DNA of 64,000 bases from Actinobacillus genomosp. 2. Lineage in GTDB: Bacteria > Pseudomonadota > Gammaproteobacteria > Enterobacterales > Pasteurellaceae. A program made the position numbers and the translations under genes. The stretch is taken from positions 372,001-436,000 of the forward strand of contig NZ_CP103807.1 in NCBI RefSeq assembly GCF_029773605.1, in the 5' to 3' direction. Every line of letters begins with the position of its first letter. Position 1 is the first letter of the stretch. The notes below the pieces were generated by a model that saw only the letters and a list, made by a program, of their open reading frames with translations, had not been told where the DNA came from and did not search any database. Positions 1-8,937 of the stretch are shown piece after piece.

Positions 1-22
1 AATTTAGATTGTTTATTCATTA

Positions 23-50
23 GCCGCTTTATTTATAAAGCGGTTTTTTT
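23..50 (+). terminator. Rho-independent terminator of the gene upstream of the window
   Basis: A stem CCGCTTTA / TAAAGCGG with a very short loop is followed by a run of seven T. It would end a plus-strand transcript entering from outside the window, just before rapA. Confidence 0.7.
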
Positions 51-103
51 CATAGAAAATTTGCAAATTTTCCGAATAATCCGACCGCTTAAAGTCTGAA
101 ATT

Positions 104-136
104 TGCTAGAATAGACGTTAATTTATAAGTAGGAGA
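104..136 (+). promoter_or_regulatory. Possible extended -10 promoter and RBS of rapA
   Basis: TGCTAGAAT at 104-112 has the form of an extended -10 element (TGn plus TAGAAT), with no good -35. AGGAGA at 131-136 is a ribosome binding site that fits the ATG at 149. Assignment by eye only. Confidence 0.4.
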
Positions 137-148
137 AATGATTAAAAA

Positions 149-3058
149 ATGTTCGTAATAGGGCAACGCTGGATCAGCGAATCAGAAAATAATTTAGGTT
201 TAGGGATTGTAACGGCAAGTGATAATCGTACCGTTACCATTCAATTCCTGGCGGCAGAGGAAGAGCGTATTTATGCACTTTCGGTTGCACCTTTAACACG
301 TGTGCAATTTCAAAAAGGCGATCGCATTAATAGTGTGGAAGGTTGGCAGTTAGATGTCGAAGAGGTTGTTGAGAACCAAGGGTTTATAATCTATTTAGGT
401 AAACGAACGGATTCCGGTGAAGAAACTGTATTACCTGAAATGCAGTTAGACCATAAAGTGAGCTTCAGCAAGCCGCAAGACCGTTTATTTTCAGCACAAA
501 TTGATCGTTCTGATCGTTTTGCCTTACGTTATCGAGCATTACAGCACCAACAAGCCCAATTCCAATCGCCGTTACGTGGTATGCGAGGTATTCGTGCGAG
601 CTTAATTCCGCACCAATTACATATCGCTAAAGAAGTCGGACAGCGTGTTGCACCTCGTGTGTTATTAGCGGATGAAGTTGGTTTAGGTAAAACCATTGAA
701 GCCGGTATGATTTTACAGCAACAGCTTTTCTCAGGTAGAGTTGAGCGTGTATTAGTGCTTGTGCCGGAAAGTTTGCAGCATCAATGGTTAGTTGAAATGT
801 TACGCCGTTTCAACTTGAAATTCTCATTATTTGATGAAGAACGTTGTGGCGATTTTGATAAAGCGGATGAAGACGGTAATGATGTCAGCGAAAATCCGTT
901 TGATAGCGAAGCGTTAGTGATCGCTTCAATCGACTGGTTAGAAACTTCGCCGAACCGTGCGAAACAAGTCTTGGCAAGTAATTGGGATATGCTGATCGTG
1001 GATGAAGCACATCACTTAGCATGGTCGGACAACGAACCGAGTGTTGGCTATCAATTTGTTGAGCAGTTATCAAAACAGACACCGGCTGTATTGCTATTAA
1101 CAGCAACGCCTGAGCAATTAGGGCAAGAAAGCCATTTTGCCCGTTTAGCATTATTGGATTCAGATCGTTTCTATGATTACCACAGTTTCGTTGCCGAACA
1201 AAAAGATTACAAACCGGTAGCGGATGCAGTAGCGACTTTATTGAATGATAAACCGTTAAGTCATGACGAACAAAATAGTATTGCCGAATTACTGAGCGAG
1301 AAAGATACCGAACCGATGTTTAAGGTGATTAATAGCGAAAAATCGAAAGAAAATGACCGCTTACAAGTGCGTCAAGAATTAATTCATGAGCTGATTGATC
1401 GCCATGGCACCAGCCGTGTGTTATTCCGTAATACACGTCAGGGTGTGAAAGGTTTTCCACACCGTATGTATCATCAAATTACCTTGGAAATGCCGAGTCA
1501 ATATACCAATGCGTTAAAAGTGATGGGGATGATGGGCGGTGTAACCAAAGATGATCAGCTTTATCCGGAACGTTTATTCCAACGTATGAATCCGGCGGTA
1601 AAATGGGCGGATTTTGATCCTCGTATCGAATGGTTGATTACCTTCTTAAAAAATCACCGTGATGAGAAAATCTTAGTTATTTGTAAGCAAGCGGATACAG
1701 CGATTGCGTTAGAACAAATTTTACGTGAACGTGAAGCGATTCGTTCGGCAGTGTTCCACGAAAAAATGTCGATTGTAGAACGTGACAGAGCTTCCGCTTA
1801 CTTTGCCCAAATGGAAGAGGGCGCACAGGTATTGATTAGTTCAAGTATCGGATCGGAAGGGCGTAACTTCCAATTTGCGAGTAATTTAGTTCTGTTCAAT
1901 TTACCGGATAATCCGGACTTATTAGAACAAAGTATCGGACGTTTAGATCGTATTGGTCAGAAAAATGACATTCAGATTCATGTACCGTGTTTTGAAAATT
2001 CAATGCAGATGATATTAGCGACTTGGTATCATCAAGGTTTAAATGCGTTTGAAGAAACCTGTCCGATGGGCGCTGCGTTATTCCGTGAATTCGGCGAAGA
2101 GTTGGAAATCTTCCTGAAGAACCCGCAAGCGGTCGGATTTGACGAATTTCTTGCAAAAACCTTTAAGCGCCAACAACAGTTGAAAGCGGAATTAGAGCAA
2201 GGACGAGATCGTTTGCTTGAGCTAAATTCAAATGGCGGCGAAGCTGCACAGGAACTTGCTGAAGCGATTGCGAAAGAAGATAATAGCCCGCATTTAGTCA
2301 ATTTTGCTTTGAGTTTATTTGATGTTATCGGCTTAGAACAGGAAGATTTAGGTGAGCAGTCTATCGTAATTAGCCCGACCGGTCATATGCTTGTACCTGA
2401 CTTCCCGGGAATTGCAGAAGACGGTACGACAGTGACCTTTGATCGTCAGCTTGCCTTAATGCGAGAAGATGTCGAGTTTTTAACTTGGGATCACCCAATG
2501 ATTCGCAACGGTATTGATTTGATTACTTCCGGCGACATCGGTAAATCGGCAATTTCGTTACTGATTAATAAACACTTACCGGCAGGTACTTTATTGCTTG
2601 AAGCGATTTATATGGTCGAGACACAAGCACCGAAAGGTTTGAATCTGACCCGTTTCTTACCGCCGACACCGGTACGTATCCTATTAGATAATAAAGGTAA
2701 CGATATAGCGGCTCAAGTGTCGTTTGCAGGGCTTGAGAAGCAGTTAAAACCAGTGAATAAACAAATGGCAAATAAAATTGCGAAAATGGCACAAGCGGAT
2801 ATTAAAAAATTAATTAGTATCAGCGAGCAAAAAATCGCAGCCAAATTACCGGAATTAATCGAAAAAGCTAGCCAAGATGCAGATAGTACCTTAAGTGCGG
2901 AATTACAGCGTTTGACCTCGTTACAAGCGGTGAATAAAAATATTCGTGCTGATGAAATTGATGCTCTGGAAAAGCAACGCGTTGAATCGCTGAATCAAAT
3001 TGCATTAGCAAATTGGCGTTTAGATAGCTTACGTGTCATTGTAAGTAATAAAGAATAG
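149..3058 (+). CDS. rapA: RNA polymerase-associated helicase-like protein RapA (HepA)
   Basis: SWI2/SNF2-family ATPase that binds core RNA polymerase and helps recycle it after transcription. The 969-residue product has the family's usual length. An N-terminal tandem Tudor-like region precedes the helicase core. The Walker A segment [12 protein letters not shown] lies near residues 174-185 and the DEAH box near 285. The C-terminal helicase half contains [10 protein letters not shown] and [10 protein letters not shown]. The start is set by AGGAGA 13 bases upstream; an ATG at 138 is out of frame and opens only a six-codon ORF. Cytoplasmic. It is followed by rluA on the same strand, as in other gamma-proteobacteria. 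Confidence 0.95.
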   Translation: MFVIGQRWISESENNLGLGIVTASDNRTVTIQFLAAEEERIYALSVAPLTRVQFQKGDRINSVEGWQLDVEEVVENQGFIIYLGKRTDSGEETVLPEMQLDHKVSFSKPQDRLFSAQIDRSDRFALRYRALQHQQAQFQSPLRGMRGIRASLIPHQLHIAKEVGQRVAPRVLLADEVGLGKTIEAGMILQQQLFSGRVERVLVLVPESLQHQWLVEMLRRFNLKFSLFDEERCGDFDKADEDGNDVSENPFDSEALVIASIDWLETSPNRAKQVLASNWDMLIVDEAHHLAWSDNEPSVGYQFVEQLSKQTPAVLLLTATPEQLGQESHFARLALLDSDRFYDYHSFVAEQKDYKPVADAVATLLNDKPLSHDEQNSIAELLSEKDTEPMFKVINSEKSKENDRLQVRQELIHELIDRHGTSRVLFRNTRQGVKGFPHRMYHQITLEMPSQYTNALKVMGMMGGVTKDDQLYPERLFQRMNPAVKWADFDPRIEWLITFLKNHRDEKILVICKQADTAIALEQILREREAIRSAVFHEKMSIVERDRASAYFAQMEEGAQVLISSSIGSEGRNFQFASNLVLFNLPDNPDLLEQSIGRLDRIGQKNDIQIHVPCFENSMQMILATWYHQGLNAFEETCPMGAALFREFGEELEIFLKNPQAVGFDEFLAKTFKRQQQLKAELEQGRDRLLELNSNGGEAAQELAEAIAKEDNSPHLVNFALSLFDVIGLEQEDLGEQSIVISPTGHMLVPDFPGIAEDGTTVTFDRQLALMREDVEFLTWDHPMIRNGIDLITSGDIGKSAISLLINKHLPAGTLLLEAIYMVETQAPKGLNLTRFLPPTPVRILLDNKGNDIAAQVSFAGLEKQLKPVNKQMANKIAKMAQADIKKLISISEQKIAAKLPELIEKASQDADSTLSAELQRLTSLQAVNKNIRADEIDALEKQRVESLNQIALANWRLDSLRVIVSNKE

Positions 3059-3067
3059 GGTATTTAT

Positions 3068-3155
3068 CACGGAATAGACCGAAACCACGACAAGCGGGAA
3101 TTTGCAGAAAAAGCTCAAAATTCACCGCTTGTTTCTTGTATTCGTCCATTCCGTG
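3068..3155. repeat. Nested inverted repeat with an uptake-signal pair inside
   Basis: Outer arms CACGGAATAGAC (3068-3079) and GTCCATTCCGTG (3144-3155) match at 11 of 12 positions. Inside them lie ACAAGCGG (3090-3097) and CCGCTTGT (3125-3132), two uptake-signal cores in opposite orientation. The element fills the rapA-rluA gap. Similar CCGTG-bearing repeats occur at 4948-4975, 5866-5919 and 33400-33445. Confidence 0.6.
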
Positions 3156-3173
3156 TTTTTTATGGTAAGAAAA

Positions 3174-3842
3174 ATGGCATTAATTGAATATCATCCCCCA
3201 CTTGAACCGTTTTTAACGGAAGTTTATCGTGATAATCATATTTTAGTGATTAATAAACCGAGTGGTTTGCTTTCCGTACCGGGCAATCGTCCGGAATATT
3301 ATGATAGTGCAATGACTCGTGTACAGCAGAAATACGGCTTTACCGAACCTGCACACCGCTTGGATATGGCGACTAGCGGTATTCTGTTATTCGCACTCAG
3401 TAAAGCGGCGGAAAAAGAGTTAAAGCGTCAATTTCGTGAACGAGAGCCGAAAAAGCATTATATTGCTTTGCTTTGGGGAAAATTAGGTGAAAAGGTCGGT
3501 GATACCGGCGAAATGAATTTTCCACTGATTTGTGACTGGGAAAATCGCCCTCGTCAGAAAATTTGTTATGAACGAGGCAAAAAGGCGATTACGCATTACG
3601 AAGTATTGGCTCATTTACCAAATAATACCACTCGAGTGAAGCTTACCCCGATTACCGGTCGTTCACATCAGCTAAGAGTGCATTCGCTTGCGCTAGGACA
3701 TCCGATTCTCGGTGATAAATTTTATGCTAATCCGTTAGCCAAAAGTTTATCGCCTCGTTTATGTCTACATGCAGAAAGCTTAACCATTACACACCCTGTT
3801 ACAGGCAATGAAATGACCTTTACTGCACAAGCTGAATTTTGA
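3174..3842 (+). CDS. rluA: Dual-specificity rRNA/tRNA pseudouridine synthase RluA
   Basis: Isomerises uridine to pseudouridine at 23S rRNA U746 and tRNA U32 in the characterised homologue. The HRLDxxTSG motif carries the catalytic Asp, residue 64 when translation starts at 3174, the same number as in E. coli RluA. The conserved segments NKPSGLLSVPG and TGRSHQLRVH are also present. An upstream in-frame start at 3102 would add 24 residues encoded by the repeat element and without family counterpart, so I chose 3174 (222 aa). An ATG at 3162 is a weaker alternative. Confidence 0.9.
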   Translation: MALIEYHPPLEPFLTEVYRDNHILVINKPSGLLSVPGNRPEYYDSAMTRVQQKYGFTEPAHRLDMATSGILLFALSKAAEKELKRQFREREPKKHYIALLWGKLGEKVGDTGEMNFPLICDWENRPRQKICYERGKKAITHYEVLAHLPNNTTRVKLTPITGRSHQLRVHSLALGHPILGDKFYANPLAKSLSPRLCLHAESLTITHPVTGNEMTFTAQAEF

Positions 3843-3937
3843 TGAATTTAAATTATTTTATAAAACCACTTTACATATATTGAATTTTTATTTACAATGT
3901 TTGCGTTTTATAACGAATAACTTTGTTATAGAGCAAG

Positions 3938-4008
3938 TCATCATCCAAATGACTTAGAAAATTTTATTCATTCCTAATATTGGCTAGGTTTAATACCTAG
4001 CCTTTTTT
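3938..4008 (+). ncRNA. Candidate small RNA A, first of two siblings
   Basis: A short unit in a 504-bp gap without genes. It ends in a strong intrinsic terminator, GGCTAGGT (3982-3989) / ACCTAGCC (3995-4002) plus T6. A TGTTATAG -10-like element lies at 3924-3931. The stretch 3947-3972 matches 4217-4242 at 24 of 26 positions and would be single-stranded just ahead of the terminator stem. The 5' end is inferred from the -10 position. I see no open reading frame that looks coded. Confidence 0.5.
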
Positions 4009-4201
4009 ATATTCTAAAATTGTTTAAAATAGATGCGATTTAATATCATAAAAAATATATATTAGAATATATTCCTATTTAAACTTTGATATAAAATAAT
4101 CTTATGAAAGATAACTGTTATTTTATAAAAAAATACCTTGTGATTATTTAAAATTAGATTAGACTTAGTCATAGTTAATTCGGCAATGTTATATCTGTTG
4201 T

Positions 4202-4285
4202 GAGATAAAGATCGTCAAATAACTAAGAAAATTTTATTCATTATATTATATTTGGGCTAGCTAATTTATCTAGCCCATTTTTTTT
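4202..4285 (+). ncRNA. Candidate small RNA B, second of two siblings
   Basis: It lies 270 bases downstream of candidate A with the same architecture: -10-like TGTTATATC (4188-4196), the conserved 26-base segment at 4217-4242, then a terminator GGGCTAG (4254-4260) / CTAGCCC (4270-4276) followed by eight T. The variable 5' parts and constant middle resemble duplicated regulatory RNAs. The 5' end is inferred. The rest of the 3843-4346 gap is AT-rich and holds nothing else I can name. Confidence 0.5.
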
Positions 4286-4346
4286 ATGTTTAATTATAAC
4301 TTTAGTTGATAGAGTTTAAATAAAGTTGAATATTTATTAATATATT

Positions 4347-4895
4347 TTAAGAAATAAGTTTTTTGTAGTAAGTCCAGTCGAAATATTGACCGGGATCGAT
4401 TTTACGTGCTGGTGCAATATCACAATGTCCAGCTATTCGTTGTAAAGTAATGTCAGGATATTTTCCCATTAATGCTTTAGTTAATTGTGCTAATGATTGA
4501 TATTGTGCCTCGGTAAACGGTTGATTATTACTGCCTTCCAATTCAATCCCTATCGAATATTCATTACATTTATCTCGTCCGTTAAATTCGGATAATCCTG
4601 CATGCCATGCCATATCGTTGAAGTTTACGTATTGGGTAATTTTGCCCTCTCGATTGATTAAGCAATGTGCTGAAACACGTAAATCTTTGATTTCTTCAAA
4701 ATAAGGATGAATGGTTGGATCTAACTTTCCTTGAAAAAAATCGTCGATAAAATTCCCACCGAATTGTTCCGGTGGCAAGCTGATATAGTGAATCACTAAT
4801 AGTGAGATATCATTAGGTATCGGGCGAATATTGAAATGAGGAGAGGGAACTTGTTTTTGATGTATAAGTTTGCCGTTTTTAATCGTAAGATCCAT
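4347..4895 (-). CDS. ampD: 1,6-anhydro-N-acetylmuramyl-L-alanine amidase AmpD
   Basis: Cytoplasmic zinc amidase that cleaves the peptide from anhydromuropeptides in cell-wall recycling. In some bacteria its loss induces AmpC beta-lactamase. The 182-residue length is normal for the family. Likely zinc ligands are His36 (LLVIHYISLP), His157 (AGHCDIAP) and Asp168 (ARKIDPG). There is no signal peptide, consistent with the cytoplasmic enzyme rather than AmiD. An AAGGA box precedes the ATG. It is divergent from rlmJ across a short intergenic region. Confidence 0.93.
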   Translation of the reverse strand: MDLTIKNGKLIHQKQVPSPHFNIRPIPNDISLLVIHYISLPPEQFGGNFIDDFFQGKLDPTIHPYFEEIKDLRVSAHCLINREGKITQYVNFNDMAWHAGLSEFNGRDKCNEYSIGIELEGSNNQPFTEAQYQSLAQLTKALMGKYPDITLQRIAGHCDIAPARKIDPGQYFDWTYYKKLIS

Positions 4896-4947
4896 ATATA
4901 TCCTTTCTATTATTACTTGAATAAGTGAGTGACAGCTTGTGTGATTT

Positions 4948-4975
4948 CTCTGTGTTTTCTGTACTATTCCGTGTT
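4948..4975. repeat. Degenerate CTGTG/CCGTG repeat fragment
   Basis: CTCTGTGTTTTCTGTACTATTCCGTG carries three spaced CTGT/CCGTG words like those in the elements at 3068, 5866 and 33400. It lies between ampD and rlmJ. Probably a decayed copy of the same repeat family. Confidence 0.35.
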
Positions 4976-5013
4976 AAAATCAACGAATTAACTTATTGAA
5001 AAAAGAGAAAATT

Positions 5014-5856
5014 ATGCTTAGTTATCGCCATAGCTTCCATGCAGGCAACCACGCCGATGTTGTGAAACATATTGTTCAGCTTTTGATTTTACAATCATTA
5101 AAACAGAAAGATAAGGGCTTTCTTTATCTTGATACCCATTCCGGTGTTGGTCGTTATAGCTTATTGAGTGCGGAATCAGAGAAAACTAGTGAATATTTGG
5201 AAGGTGTCGCTCGTTTATGGGAACGTACGGATTTACCGGAAGAAGTAGCGCTATACATTAATGAACTGAAAAAAATTAATAAAGGCGATAAGTTACGTTA
5301 TTACGCAGGTTCTCCTTTGTTGGCGGTTAATCAGTTACGCCCACAAGATCGTGCAATTTTAACCGAGCTACATCCGAATGATTTTCCATTATTACGCCAA
5401 GAATTTGCCAAGAAAGCGAATGTGGTGACTAAACGTGAAAACGGTTTTCAGCAATTAAAATCCGCATTACCGCCGAAAGAGCGTCGTGGGTTTGTGTTAA
5501 TCGATCCGCCGTATGAATTAAAAGAAGATTATGAGTTGGTGGTGAAAGCGATTGAAGAAGGTTATAAACGTTTTGCGACAGGCATTTATGCGATTTGGTA
5601 TCCAGTCGTGTTACGTCAGCATACGAAACGTATTGTGCGTGGTTTAGTTGATTCAGGAATCCGTAAGATTTTACAAATTGAATTGGCGGTACGACCGGAT
5701 TCAGACCAACGAGGTATGACCGCAAGCGGTATGATAGTGATTAACCCGCCTTGGCAATTAGAAAGTCAGATGAAAAAAGTGCTGCCGTATCTTGCAGAAG
5801 TTTTAGTTCCTGAAGGGACTGCTTCGTGGACAGTGAGTTGGATCACACCGGAATAA
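5014..5856 (+). CDS. rlmJ: 23S rRNA (adenine-N6)-methyltransferase RlmJ
   Basis: SAM-dependent methyltransferase that modifies A2030 of 23S rRNA in E. coli; the family was earlier called YhiR or ComJ. The start MLSYRHSFHAGNHADVVKH is the conserved family N terminus, so translation should begin at 5014 (280 aa, equal to E. coli RlmJ) and not at the in-frame ATG at 4996. The SAM-binding segment LDTHSGVGRY and the catalytic motif DPPYE (family DPPY) are present. An AGAGA box sits upstream. It is followed by a hairpin and pyrE. Confidence 0.9.
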   Translation: MLSYRHSFHAGNHADVVKHIVQLLILQSLKQKDKGFLYLDTHSGVGRYSLLSAESEKTSEYLEGVARLWERTDLPEEVALYINELKKINKGDKLRYYAGSPLLAVNQLRPQDRAILTELHPNDFPLLRQEFAKKANVVTKRENGFQQLKSALPPKERRGFVLIDPPYELKEDYELVVKAIEEGYKRFATGIYAIWYPVVLRQHTKRIVRGLVDSGIRKILQIELAVRPDSDQRGMTASGMIVINPPWQLESQMKKVLPYLAEVLVPEGTASWTVSWITPE

Positions 5857-5865
5857 TTTGAGTAG

Positions 5866-5925
5866 CCACAGATAACACAAATAAACGGAAGTTTCCGTGA
5901 AAAGCCGTGTTATCTGTGGTTTTTT
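5866..5925 (+). terminator. Nested hairpin with T-run directly ahead of pyrE
   Basis: Perfect 13-bp arms CCACAGATAACAC (5866-5878) and GTGTTATCTGTGG (5907-5919) enclose a second perfect hairpin ACGGAA-GT-TTCCGT (5885-5898). The outer stem ends in a T6 run. It would work as an intrinsic terminator after rlmJ, but the pyrE start codon is only 15 bases further on. It also resembles the dispersed CCGTG repeats. Confidence 0.65.
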
Positions 5926-5940
5926 ATATAAGGAAACAAC

Positions 5941-6582
5941 ATGGAACAATATAAACACGATTTTATTGAATTTGCATTAAGCCGTAATGTTTTAAAATTT
6001 GGTGAATTTACCCTAAAATCGGGTAGAAAAAGCCCGTATTTTTTTAATGCAGGCTTATTTAACACTGGTAGAGATCTTGCCAAACTCGGTGAGTTTTATG
6101 CACAAGCGATCCAAGCAAGTGGTCTAAATTTTGATGTTCTTTTCGGGCCGGCTTATAAAGGTATCCCGATCGCGACTACGGTTGCCGTTGCGTTAGTAAA
6201 CCAATTTGATGTGGACAAACCTTGCTGTTTTAACCGTAAAGAAGCGAAAGATCACGGAGAGGGCGGTAATCTTATCGGTTCACCGTTAAAAGGCAGAATC
6301 TTATTGGTTGATGATGTGATTACTGCCGGCACAGCAATTCGTGAGTCAATGGAAATTATTAATGCAAACCAAGCGGAATTAGCCGGTGTATTGATTGCGT
6401 TAAACCGTAAAGAAAAAGGCAAAGGTGAACTTTCTGCGATTCAAGAAGTTGAACGTGATTACTGCTGTCAAGTTTTCTCAATTGTTGATTTTGATGACTT
6501 ATTACAATTTATTGAAAAATCCGAACAATATGCACCGTATTTAACAGCAATGAAAGCATACCGTGAACAATACGGCGTGTAA
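5941..6582 (+). CDS. pyrE: Orotate phosphoribosyltransferase
   Basis: Converts orotate and PRPP to orotidine 5'-phosphate in UMP synthesis; cytoplasmic dimer. The 213-residue length equals the enterobacterial enzyme. The PRPP-binding motif [13 protein letters not shown] lies at residues 120-132, and the flexible-loop segment [12 protein letters not shown] near 98-109. AGGAA at 5931-5935 is the ribosome binding site. No promoter is visible between the hairpin at 5866-5925 and the start, so expression probably depends on read-through from rlmJ or attenuation. Confidence 0.95.
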   Translation: MEQYKHDFIEFALSRNVLKFGEFTLKSGRKSPYFFNAGLFNTGRDLAKLGEFYAQAIQASGLNFDVLFGPAYKGIPIATTVAVALVNQFDVDKPCCFNRKEAKDHGEGGNLIGSPLKGRILLVDDVITAGTAIRESMEIINANQAELAGVLIALNRKEKGKGELSAIQEVERDYCCQVFSIVDFDDLLQFIEKSEQYAPYLTAMKAYREQYGV

Positions 6583-6588
6583 TTATTA

Positions 6589-6601
6589 TGAATTTTATTC
6601 A
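6589..6601. promoter_or_regulatory. Possible MetR operator
   Basis: TGAATTTTATTCA fits the MetR consensus TGAA-N5-TTCA exactly. It lies 114 bases upstream of a MetE-like gene, right after the pyrE stop. The motif is short and the region AT-rich, so chance is possible. A weak hairpin (AAGCC 6632-6636 / GGCTT 6644-6648) follows. Confidence 0.4.
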
Positions 6602-6714
6602 TCATAAATGTAGATAATTTTCATCCGAAAAAAGCCTGGACTGGGCTTGTTCTAAATTAAAATTTCCCTTAAATTAATCTCAGTGATAACAAATAAGAAT
6701 ATACGGAGTAAAAA

Positions 6715-7803
6715 ATGGCAAATCAAACATTACCTTTTCACGCTGATACAGTAGGTTCGTATTTAAGAACAGATACGTGGAAAAAAGCGCACGCAGATTA
6801 CAAAGCAGGCAAAATCTCACTTGAGCAACGTGATGAAATTGTTGAAGAAGAAGTAAAAAAATTAGTACAAGCACAATTAGATGCGGGTATTCAAGTGGTA
6901 ACAGACGGTGAGTTCCATCGTTCTTGGTGGCATATCGATTTCTTAGAAAACTTGAACGGAATCGAAGGTTATGTACCTGAAAAAGCCTATGCATTCAAAG
7001 GTGTAGAAGTACGTCCGTATAACACGCGTTGCTGCGGTAAAGTATCTTGGAATCCAAACCATCCATTCCTTGAACATTTTAAAAAATTCAATGCGATTGT
7101 TGCAGGCCGAGCGGTAGCAAAATTCACCATTCCAAGCCCGAACCAATTAATGTATCCGGCACAATGGGATCACGGTGTTTACGCAACTCGTGAAGAATTT
7201 GCTAAAGATGTGCAGCAGGCTTATAAAGATGCAATTAAAGCATTTTATGATGCAGGTTGCCGTTATTTGCAAATTGATGATGTGTATTGGGGATCGCTCT
7301 GTAATAATTATCAACAGCCGACTTTTGAAGCGGATAAAGCGCAAGCGGTTGCGAATATTCAAGCGATTTTAGCAGACAAACCGGCAGATTTAACCGTTAC
7401 GACTCACGTTTGCCGTGGTAACTATAAATCGTCTTATTTATTAGAAGGTGCTTACGATCCAATCGCTGACGGTTTATTCGGTCAAACTAATTATGACGGT
7501 TACTTCTTAGAATATGATGATGAGCGTTCTGGAGGTTTTGAGCCGTTAAAACACTTTGCGAATAATAAAGGTCGTGTGGTGTTAGGTTTAGTGAGTTCAA
7601 AATTCCCGGAATTGGAAGACAAAGAAGTGATCAAAGCACGTATTGCGGAAGCAGCGAAATATGTACCGCTTGAGCAACTTTGCTTAAGTCCGCAATGTGG
7701 TTTCGCTTCAACTGAAGAAGGTAATGTGATGACTGAAGCACAACAATGGGCGAAAGTACGTCACGTAGAAGAAATTGCGAAAGAAGTATGGGGCGAAGAT
7801 TAA
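6715..7803 (+). CDS. MetE C-terminal-domain-like methyltransferase
   Basis: A 362-residue cobalamin-independent methionine synthase-like protein that has only the catalytic barrel of MetE and lacks its N-terminal domain. Zinc ligands are recognisable: His and Cys in THVCRGN (near 230-232), Glu in YDDERSG (near 269) and Cys in LSPQCGF (near 326). The family includes B. subtilis YxjG/YxjH and transfers a methyl group to homocysteine or related thiols; the donor is uncertain because short proteins of this type often do not use polyglutamylated folate. GGAG precedes the ATG. A MetR-like box lies upstream and an uptake-signal terminator downstream. Confidence 0.8.
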   Translation: MANQTLPFHADTVGSYLRTDTWKKAHADYKAGKISLEQRDEIVEEEVKKLVQAQLDAGIQVVTDGEFHRSWWHIDFLENLNGIEGYVPEKAYAFKGVEVRPYNTRCCGKVSWNPNHPFLEHFKKFNAIVAGRAVAKFTIPSPNQLMYPAQWDHGVYATREEFAKDVQQAYKDAIKAFYDAGCRYLQIDDVYWGSLCNNYQQPTFEADKAQAVANIQAILADKPADLTVTTHVCRGNYKSSYLLEGAYDPIADGLFGQTNYDGYFLEYDDERSGGFEPLKHFANNKGRVVLGLVSSKFPELEDKEVIKARIAEAAKYVPLEQLCLSPQCGFASTEEGNVMTEAQQWAKVRHVEEIAKEVWGED

Positions 7804-7830
7804 TTCTTCATTTGCAGCTTTTTAAGTAAC

Positions 7831-7869
7831 AATGACCGCTTGTCAGTAATTACAAGCGGTCATTTTTTT
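7831..7869. terminator. Uptake-signal dyad terminator
   Basis: Perfect 13-bp arms AATGACCGCTTGT (7831-7843) and ACAAGCGGTCATT (7852-7864), each containing an uptake signal, followed by a T-run on the plus strand. It separates the MetE-like gene from the convergent AEC transporter. Confidence 0.8.
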
Positions 7870-7887
7870 ATCTATTTTGCATAGCTT

Positions 7888-8868
7888 TTAAATCCAATTT
7901 AATTGATGCAAAAGTAGTAAACCTAAACTGGCGGTAAACATTGAGCCAATAGTTGTTATGCCGATTAAGTTTGCCGATCCTGTTCCGCTTCCGCCATAAG
8001 CTCTTACCATAGCATAAGTTGCTGCCGCAGTCGGTGTGCTGGCTGTAATGAATAAAATACCTAATTGCATCGGATTAAGAGCAAAGAACCATTTTCCTAG
8101 GATAAATAAGAAAATAGGCGTTAAGATTAAACGTGAAAATGAAGCATATATAACAACTCTATTTAATTCATTTTCTTCTGCACTTTGGCGACGAAATTGA
8201 CTTAAGGCTTTAAAATCTAACGTTGCACCAATACAAATTAACGCCATTGGTAAAGTGATATTTGAAAGCGATTGTGCGGTTTGCATTAACGGCTTAGGAA
8301 TTGGAATTTGCAGATAATTTACGATAATCCCAAGGACAATGGCTTGAATCAGCGGATTCTTGGTTACTGCCAAGGCTAATTTAAAGGCATTAGGTTTTTG
8401 ATCACTTAATGAGTTTAAAATAGTAATAACACTCAGGACATTAAATAAAATCACGAGTGATGCGGTATAAATAGAAGCACTAGCAAGCCCTGTTTCGCCA
8501 TAGGCATTAATAGTTAATGCCAAGCCTAAAATTGCTGCATTAGAACGAAAAACACCTTGCGTGAAAATGCAGCGATAGCCTCGTTCTCGAATGTATTTGG
8601 CTGCCCACCATTCTGCAATAAAATAGAGTATTAATGTTCCGCTCAAGCCAGCAAAAATTAAGTTAAGATCTTTGGAATAATCTAACGGACTTTTTACGAC
8701 ATTTAAAAACAGCATAGTAGGGAGGGCAAAATTGAACATCACTTTTGAGGCGGTATTACAAAAGGCATCATCAACAAATTTACGACGACGTAAAAAAATA
8801 CCCAATAGCATCAATAGAATGGTCGGTAGCATTACCCCTATACTAAATTGCAAAGATTCAAAAAACAT
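7888..8868 (-). CDS. AEC-family (auxin efflux carrier type) permease
   Basis: A 326-residue inner-membrane protein with about ten hydrophobic segments and the split architecture of the AEC family (N-terminal bundle, a charged loop near RRQSAEENEL, C-terminal bundle). Family members move small organic anions such as malonate or malate, or amino-acid derivatives; the substrate cannot be read from the sequence. GGGAG precedes the ATG on the minus strand. It stands alone: prfB upstream has its own terminator. Confidence 0.8.
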   Translation of the reverse strand: MFFESLQFSIGVMLPTILLMLLGIFLRRRKFVDDAFCNTASKVMFNFALPTMLFLNVVKSPLDYSKDLNLIFAGLSGTLILYFIAEWWAAKYIRERGYRCIFTQGVFRSNAAILGLALTINAYGETGLASASIYTASLVILFNVLSVITILNSLSDQKPNAFKLALAVTKNPLIQAIVLGIIVNYLQIPIPKPLMQTAQSLSNITLPMALICIGATLDFKALSQFRRQSAEENELNRVVIYASFSRLILTPIFLFILGKWFFALNPMQLGILFITASTPTAAATYAMVRAYGGSGTGSANLIGITTIGSMFTASLGLLLLHQLNWI

Positions 8869-8891
8869 AACCTAGCTCCCGAGTAAAAAAT

Positions 8892-8933
8892 AAGCGGTCA
8901 AATTTGCAAAATTTTTTACAAATTTAACCGCTT
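8892..8933 (-). terminator. Terminator of prfB built from an uptake-signal pair
   Basis: Arms AAGCGGTCAAATTTG (8892-8906) and CAAATTTAACCGCTT (8919-8933) pair almost fully. Read on the minus strand the hairpin is followed by a T-rich stretch. Confidence 0.7.
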
Positions 8934-8937
8934 GTAA

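Noticed and set aside
3102..3173. Upstream start of rluA
   Set aside because: The extra 24 residues come from the inverted repeat and have no family match.
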